Source of the DNA: Acholoe squamosa
Lineage: Eukaryota; Annelida; Polychaeta; Phyllodocida; Polynoidae
Reading direction: 5' to 3'
DNA: 64,000 bases
NCBI GenBank assembly: GCA_949317995.1
Contig: OX439039.1
Span: 16,421,282-16,485,281, forward strand
The notes under the pieces were generated by a model. It had not been told where the DNA came from. It saw only the letters and a program-made list of their open reading frames with translations, and made no database searches. Position numbers and translations under genes: made by a program. Numbering within the stretch: position 1 is the stretch's first letter; every line of letters begins with the position of its first letter. Of this stretch, positions 60,451 through 64,000 are shown in pieces.

Positions 60451-61808
60451 TTAATGCCATAAATTGCAACATAAGGTTATATAAATGTATATAATAAGAG
60501 GCATAAGTGCATATAAAATTATATGATAGCGTTCATGGTCCACTGATCACTAGCTATGTGAATATACAATATAATGATCAAGTTGTCATATGAGAATATC
60601 ATATGACCAGTGGCTATAAGTAGTAAGGATATCAAGCTCTTATCAATCTATTCCAGTTATCACTGGTTTATTCAAGGTTTTGGCAGTATTTATGTATCAG
60701 TTATACAAATGTCAATACACAGGTAATTCACACAAGTAAATATAATAGGGAAAGTGTTCCACTCCTATGTGTAATAGTAATAATACTTTGTCCAATAAAG
60801 GTTTTAGGTGGGTTCCCACAACCTAGCTCCTGGCCTGCTGACAGAGGGATAATATAAATATAAAGCTTGACCCTCTTGTAGATAGATGGAAGAAGATAGC
60901 CTCTGGCTACAAGTGGGGTGTAGTCCTATGTCCGTCTGACATAGTCTAACCCAGCAGAGTGTTCTTGTGGCAGATGCATAGCAGGCTGCAGGAGAGCTGG
61001 ACTGGAGATGTTATCACTGAGGTGGTTCTCTGGATACTGCCTTAATGGAGGCCAGTGGCTGGGTTTAAGTAGCCAACCCATAGCTTCCTCCCCCAGACTA
61101 GCTGGAGCCAGTGGCAACTGCCACTGCCTTTGTCCATTAGTGCTGAGTCTTTTATGTCCATGGGGGTACATAGGACGCCCCCATGAGCCTACCGGCGCCC
61201 CCATTGTCCCGCTCAGTGTTGCATGTTTAGATGCCCATATCTCGGTCGTTTGTGTGTCTAGAACTTAGTAACTGCACATTTGCAGAGGGGAACCTGTCAG
61301 CTGTAACATGCCAGCTGGATGGGCGTTCAGCTGGACGGGCGTTCAGCTGTAATTAGCGCGTCTGTGGTGCATCTGGAGCTCAAAACACTCCGTACTGCCT
61401 AGCTCCGTCTTGGACCGGTGTTTACAGAACTGCTCCAATATTGGAGCAGGGCGGCCTTGGGCGGCTTGAGAGCCGCCTGAAGTTCACAATGCCGTCACCT
61501 CTATAGCCTATTGTTAGTGTTATGGTGTTCAGCGGCCTGTGACAGCGGTCTGGCTTATCTTCAAACAATTATATACACTATTGTTCATGGTCAGTGGACC
61601 ATGAGGTCAGACGTTTTGGTCCTTAAACAATTATTATACACCATTGTTCATGGTCAGTGGACCATGAGGTCGGTTACTTTGGTCCTTTACATTATATATT
61701 CACATAGCTAGTGATCAGTGGACCGTGAATGCTCATGTGGAGTTATAAATATTAATGCCTCATCTTATATGCATTAATACAATCATATGTTACAATTTAT
61801 GGCATTAC
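60451..61808. mobile_element. 1.36-kb element with long terminal inverted repeats
   Basis: TAATGCCATAAATTGCAACAT at the left end (from 60,452) is inverted at 61,787-61,807. A second inverted pair, 60,531-60,566 and 61,695-61,730, matches at 34 of 36 positions by my count. Two tandem units of about 63 bp (61,563-61,624 and 61,625-61,688) contain TCATGGTCAGTGGACCATGA, a word related to the TIR sequence itself. The interior has no transposase. It looks like a non-autonomous DNA transposon with subterminal repeats. Confidence 0.7.
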
Positions 61809-61971
61809 TAAAATGTATATGACAAAATGAACCTCCAGGGCTTTTGATTAGCCTAAATGCCAGAACCTGCTGAGAGTGTGATATTGCTACACAGTCCGAG
61901 GACAGTGTAATTGGTCAGGGATATTAGTAGTATATACATGCAAACTGAGCGCAATGGATTAGCTACTAACT

Positions 61972-62324
61972 AGGTCATGACCTACTGGTAGACCGGAAGT
62001 GACCTAGTTTCAGCCAATCAGAGGGCTGGATTTGACAGAAAGTGACGTCATAAGGTCATGACCTAGTTTTTTTGACCAATCAGAGAGCTGGATTCCATTT
62101 GATCTAGTGACCTGACCTAGTTGCATAAATTAAGAGAATTGCGCAATACCTAGGGTTGACCTACTTGCAAACCGGATGTGACCTACTAACCTACTTGAAA
62201 AACGGATGGGACGTCATTAAAACGTATGACCTACGTATGAAGGTGTATTGCGCAATGCTTGTAAGAAATTACACAATAGCCATGACTCATGTTCTGATGC
62301 AATATTTCTATGGATTTACGCAAT
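61972..62324 (+). promoter_or_regulatory. Cluster of nuclear-receptor, CCAAT and bZIP motifs
   Basis: Exact words: AGGTCATGACCT (palindromic thyroid/retinoid-type element) at 61,972-61,983 and 62,053-62,064; CCAATCAGAG at 62,014 and 62,076; TGACGTCA (CRE) at 62,043-62,050; ATTGCGCAAT (C/EBP palindrome) at 62,138-62,147 and 62,247-62,256; TGACTCA (AP-1) at 62,283-62,289; TGATGCAAT (C/EBP-ATF composite) at 62,295-62,303; TTACGCAAT at 62,316-62,324. The first two site types recur because a unit of about 80 bp is doubled. It could be an enhancer or promoter, perhaps of a repeat element. Function is inferred from consensus words only. Confidence 0.4.
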
Positions 62325-62356
62325 ATATGGTCTTAAAAATACACTATGATAACTGT

Positions 62357-62514
62357 TGAAATAAACAGAGAGAACTGCACGAGAGGGCTGAACAACTGTT
62401 GGCTAGCTCCCCCTAAGGACGGAGTCCGAGGGGGGAACCCCCGAGGGCGTTGTCCGTGGGGGAGGTAGGCTACAGTTGGGCAGGCCGGGAGTGCAGTTCT
62501 CTCTGTTTATTTCA
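62357..62514. repeat. Long hairpin H4 with GC-rich apex
   Basis: A perfect 24-bp inverted repeat: 62,357-62,380 (starts TGAAATAAACAGAGAG) and 62,491-62,514. An inner pair, CAACTGTTGGCTAGCTCCCC (62,393 onward) and GGGGAGGTAGGCTACAGTTG (to 62,478), also matches with few differences. The centre is very GC-rich, with GGACGGAGTCCGAGG and CCCCCGAGGGCG. It differs in sequence from H1-H3 but has the same plan: AT-rich outer stem and GC-rich apex. Confidence 0.85.
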
Positions 62515-62564
62515 TACATTGAAATAAAACACAACTCATTCAATTCACATAACAGAATATATTT

Positions 62565-63556
62565 TTATAAGACACAATATTTACAGATGAAGATAAATTT
62601 TCCATTTCCGGGGCGTGCACATATACAACAGAAACATTTGTTGTGTGTGAATTTACTTGCTTGATACCAGCTTTGACCAGTAAGACTAGTATTCCATGTG
62701 TTGTGGAGACAATAACTGTTAAGTTTGTCTATGTTAGATATAGCATGCTCGAACAAAGCCTGGGCCAGGAAGTAAGTTTGGCTGTTTTTGGGTCCAGGTA
62801 AAAGACCAGATAAAAGTCTATCCTTAAAGTTTACCTCGAAAGAGAAATGATTTCTCACTCCAGGTATACTTAAGGCGTAAAGTTCCAGTGAGACCTGTAG
62901 ACATGTGAAACAAATAGTTTAGCAATAGCAGATACTTCCAGTTTACAGTTACACTGACAAAACACTCCTACTATGGGATTACATTCTAACTCTTGGAGAG
63001 TAACAGCAAACTTTCTTACACTTCCTAAAGTGTACCTTGTGTAGTGTCTTGGGCAGCCAGGTTCAGTGTGCAATTGATATACTCCTATACACCAAGCATG
63101 CAATATCAAGTTAACTTTTTTCACTCAACAATAGTACATGCAGTTTCTGTAGGCGTCCCAAAAAGCTGAAGAGAAATATTTGTACATTTTAACGCTAGTT
63201 AAACAGTGGTCAACAGTGTCTGGTTCAGCTCCTCTAAAATAACCAATGTTTTCTGCAGGTATTATTTCCCAAAAGAAATTCTCTGAACATCCACATGCTA
63301 TAGAACTTATATCATTGTCAGGCGTTATAGAAGAAGCATGACTATATGAAGCAACACTTTGTAAAACTGGACGCATGTAATAGTCATAAGGTGGAGTTTC
63401 TGTGGTTTGCTCCACAAGCATAGGTTCTAAACTTTCCATGTTAAATTGTTGCTTAAATCTAACCAGATACTGAAAATCTGGTGAACGTGATGCAATGATA
63501 TAGAAATCTGGTACCACTTTCTTCAATTCCAAGTTAATTTCTTTAGCGTCTGACTT
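62565..63556 (-). pseudogene. Open frames of an unrecognised Cys-rich protein, possibly exons
   Basis: On the minus strand a frame runs from just after a TAA at 63,557 to 63,125, meets one TGA, and stays open in the same frame to 62,870. A second frame covers about 62,890-62,565. The pieces contain IACGCSENFFWEI, EPGCPRHY and ECNPIVGVFCQCNC, then KCFCCICARPGNGK, a Cys spacing that recalls zinc-binding proteins without matching a family I can name. Possible splice signals exist: AGT|GTAAGA near 63,028 and TTTCACATGTCTACAG| near 62,897. These could be exons of a real gene or a decayed element. No start codon is evident. Confidence 0.3.
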
Positions 63557-63703
63557 TTATTTTTTGTGGTGAACATGTATAGCGTTCACTTTTGTGAAAA
63601 GCTTTTTGGATTTTTTTGGGTGATACAGTTCACTTCTTTTACTTTTGTCAGTTTTTTTCATGATACAGTTCACATTTTTACCTTTTTGTTCATTTGAACA
63701 AAA

Positions 63704-63850
63704 AACATTTTCCAGTTTAACACTGTTTTCTATGGGAAAAAATGTTTATTTGAACAAATGTTCATTTGAACAATTGTTCAAAAGAACATTTTTCAGTTTA
63801 ACACTGTTTTCTATGGAGAAAAATGTTCATTGATCAATTTGTTTAAAATT
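63704..63850. repeat. 81-bp tandem repeat with TTGAACAA palindromes
   Basis: A unit starting AACATTTTYCAGTTTAACACT occurs at 63,704 and 63,785. Within it GTTCATTTGAAC and TTGAACAATTGTTCAA form short palindromes. Related GATACAGTTCAC words recur at 63,564-63,680. AT-rich and non-coding. Confidence 0.75.
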
Positions 63851-64000
63851 GTTAAGAAAAACCCAATTTTTTCATTCAACAAAATGTACAACTGGAAGTG
63901 AAACTAGAAAAAGAAACCATTTTTTTTTATATAGAAAGGGGTAGGGTGCTTACACCATCTTCACAAACTTGTCTCTTTATATACTGATAGGTTAGATCTT

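Noticed and set aside
63122-63127. TGA read as selenocysteine
   Set aside because: The frame shows no selenoprotein motif and no SECIS-like structure was recognised. An intron or a decayed copy is simpler.

Overview
This is eukaryotic, intron- and repeat-dominated DNA: AT-rich, with no operons and no compact gene packing. A SINE-like copy near 26.64 kb has the GAGTGAGTGAGT...TTTAACGCC head that I associate from memory with mollusc genomes. Together with a Ty3/gypsy element and a pogo/Tigger-type transposase, it suggests a marine invertebrate, most likely a mollusc. That assignment is an inference. I see no intact multi-exon host gene.

Layout. 0.75-6.3 kb is the first copy of a long repeat block (family alpha), interrupted by a block with 63-bp direct repeats, a tandem/inverted 21-bp repeat, a tRNA-derived SINE and a long hairpin. 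6.65-7.37 kb is a promoter-like module (zeta-A) with a possible 62-nt first exon and a second long hairpin. 7.4-15.84 kb is a decayed minus-strand Ty3/gypsy retrotransposon with a TG...CA LTR, a tRNA-His-type primer site, a long gag, pol (RT, RNase H, integrase) and an extra third ORF after pol. 15.85-21.3 kb is alpha copy 2. 21.3-33.5 kb holds small inverted-repeat elements, two copies of block gamma, block delta, the mollusc-type SINE, alpha copy 3 and a cluster of GCTCACGCCCATTA motifs. 33.5-38.65 kb, 44.66-50.44 kb and 53.3-55.8 kb are three copies of block beta. Alpha copy 4 (42.0-43.1 kb) and a truncated pogo-like transposase (43.8-44.6 kb) lie before beta copy 2. 56.0-56.74 kb is the second zeta module with its hairpin. 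60.45-61.81 kb is an element with long terminal inverted repeats. 61.97-62.32 kb is a dense cluster of bZIP, nuclear-receptor and CCAAT motifs next to a fourth long hairpin. Minus-strand open frames of unknown identity close the window.

The most unusual signals are: (1) three long hairpins with an almost invariant GC-rich apex but different self-complementary stems, two of which differ by paired, compensating changes; (2) a promoter plus short ATG-to-splice-donor exon copied 49 kb apart with reading frame and intron phase kept; (3) a roughly 545-codon third ORF in the Ty3/gypsy element combining a Lys-rich coiled coil with a C2H2-like finger; (4) the bZIP/nuclear-receptor motif cluster at 62 kb; (5) the ancient, colinear duplicate architecture of nearly the whole window. 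Comparisons were made by eye. No alignment, fold or database search was run.
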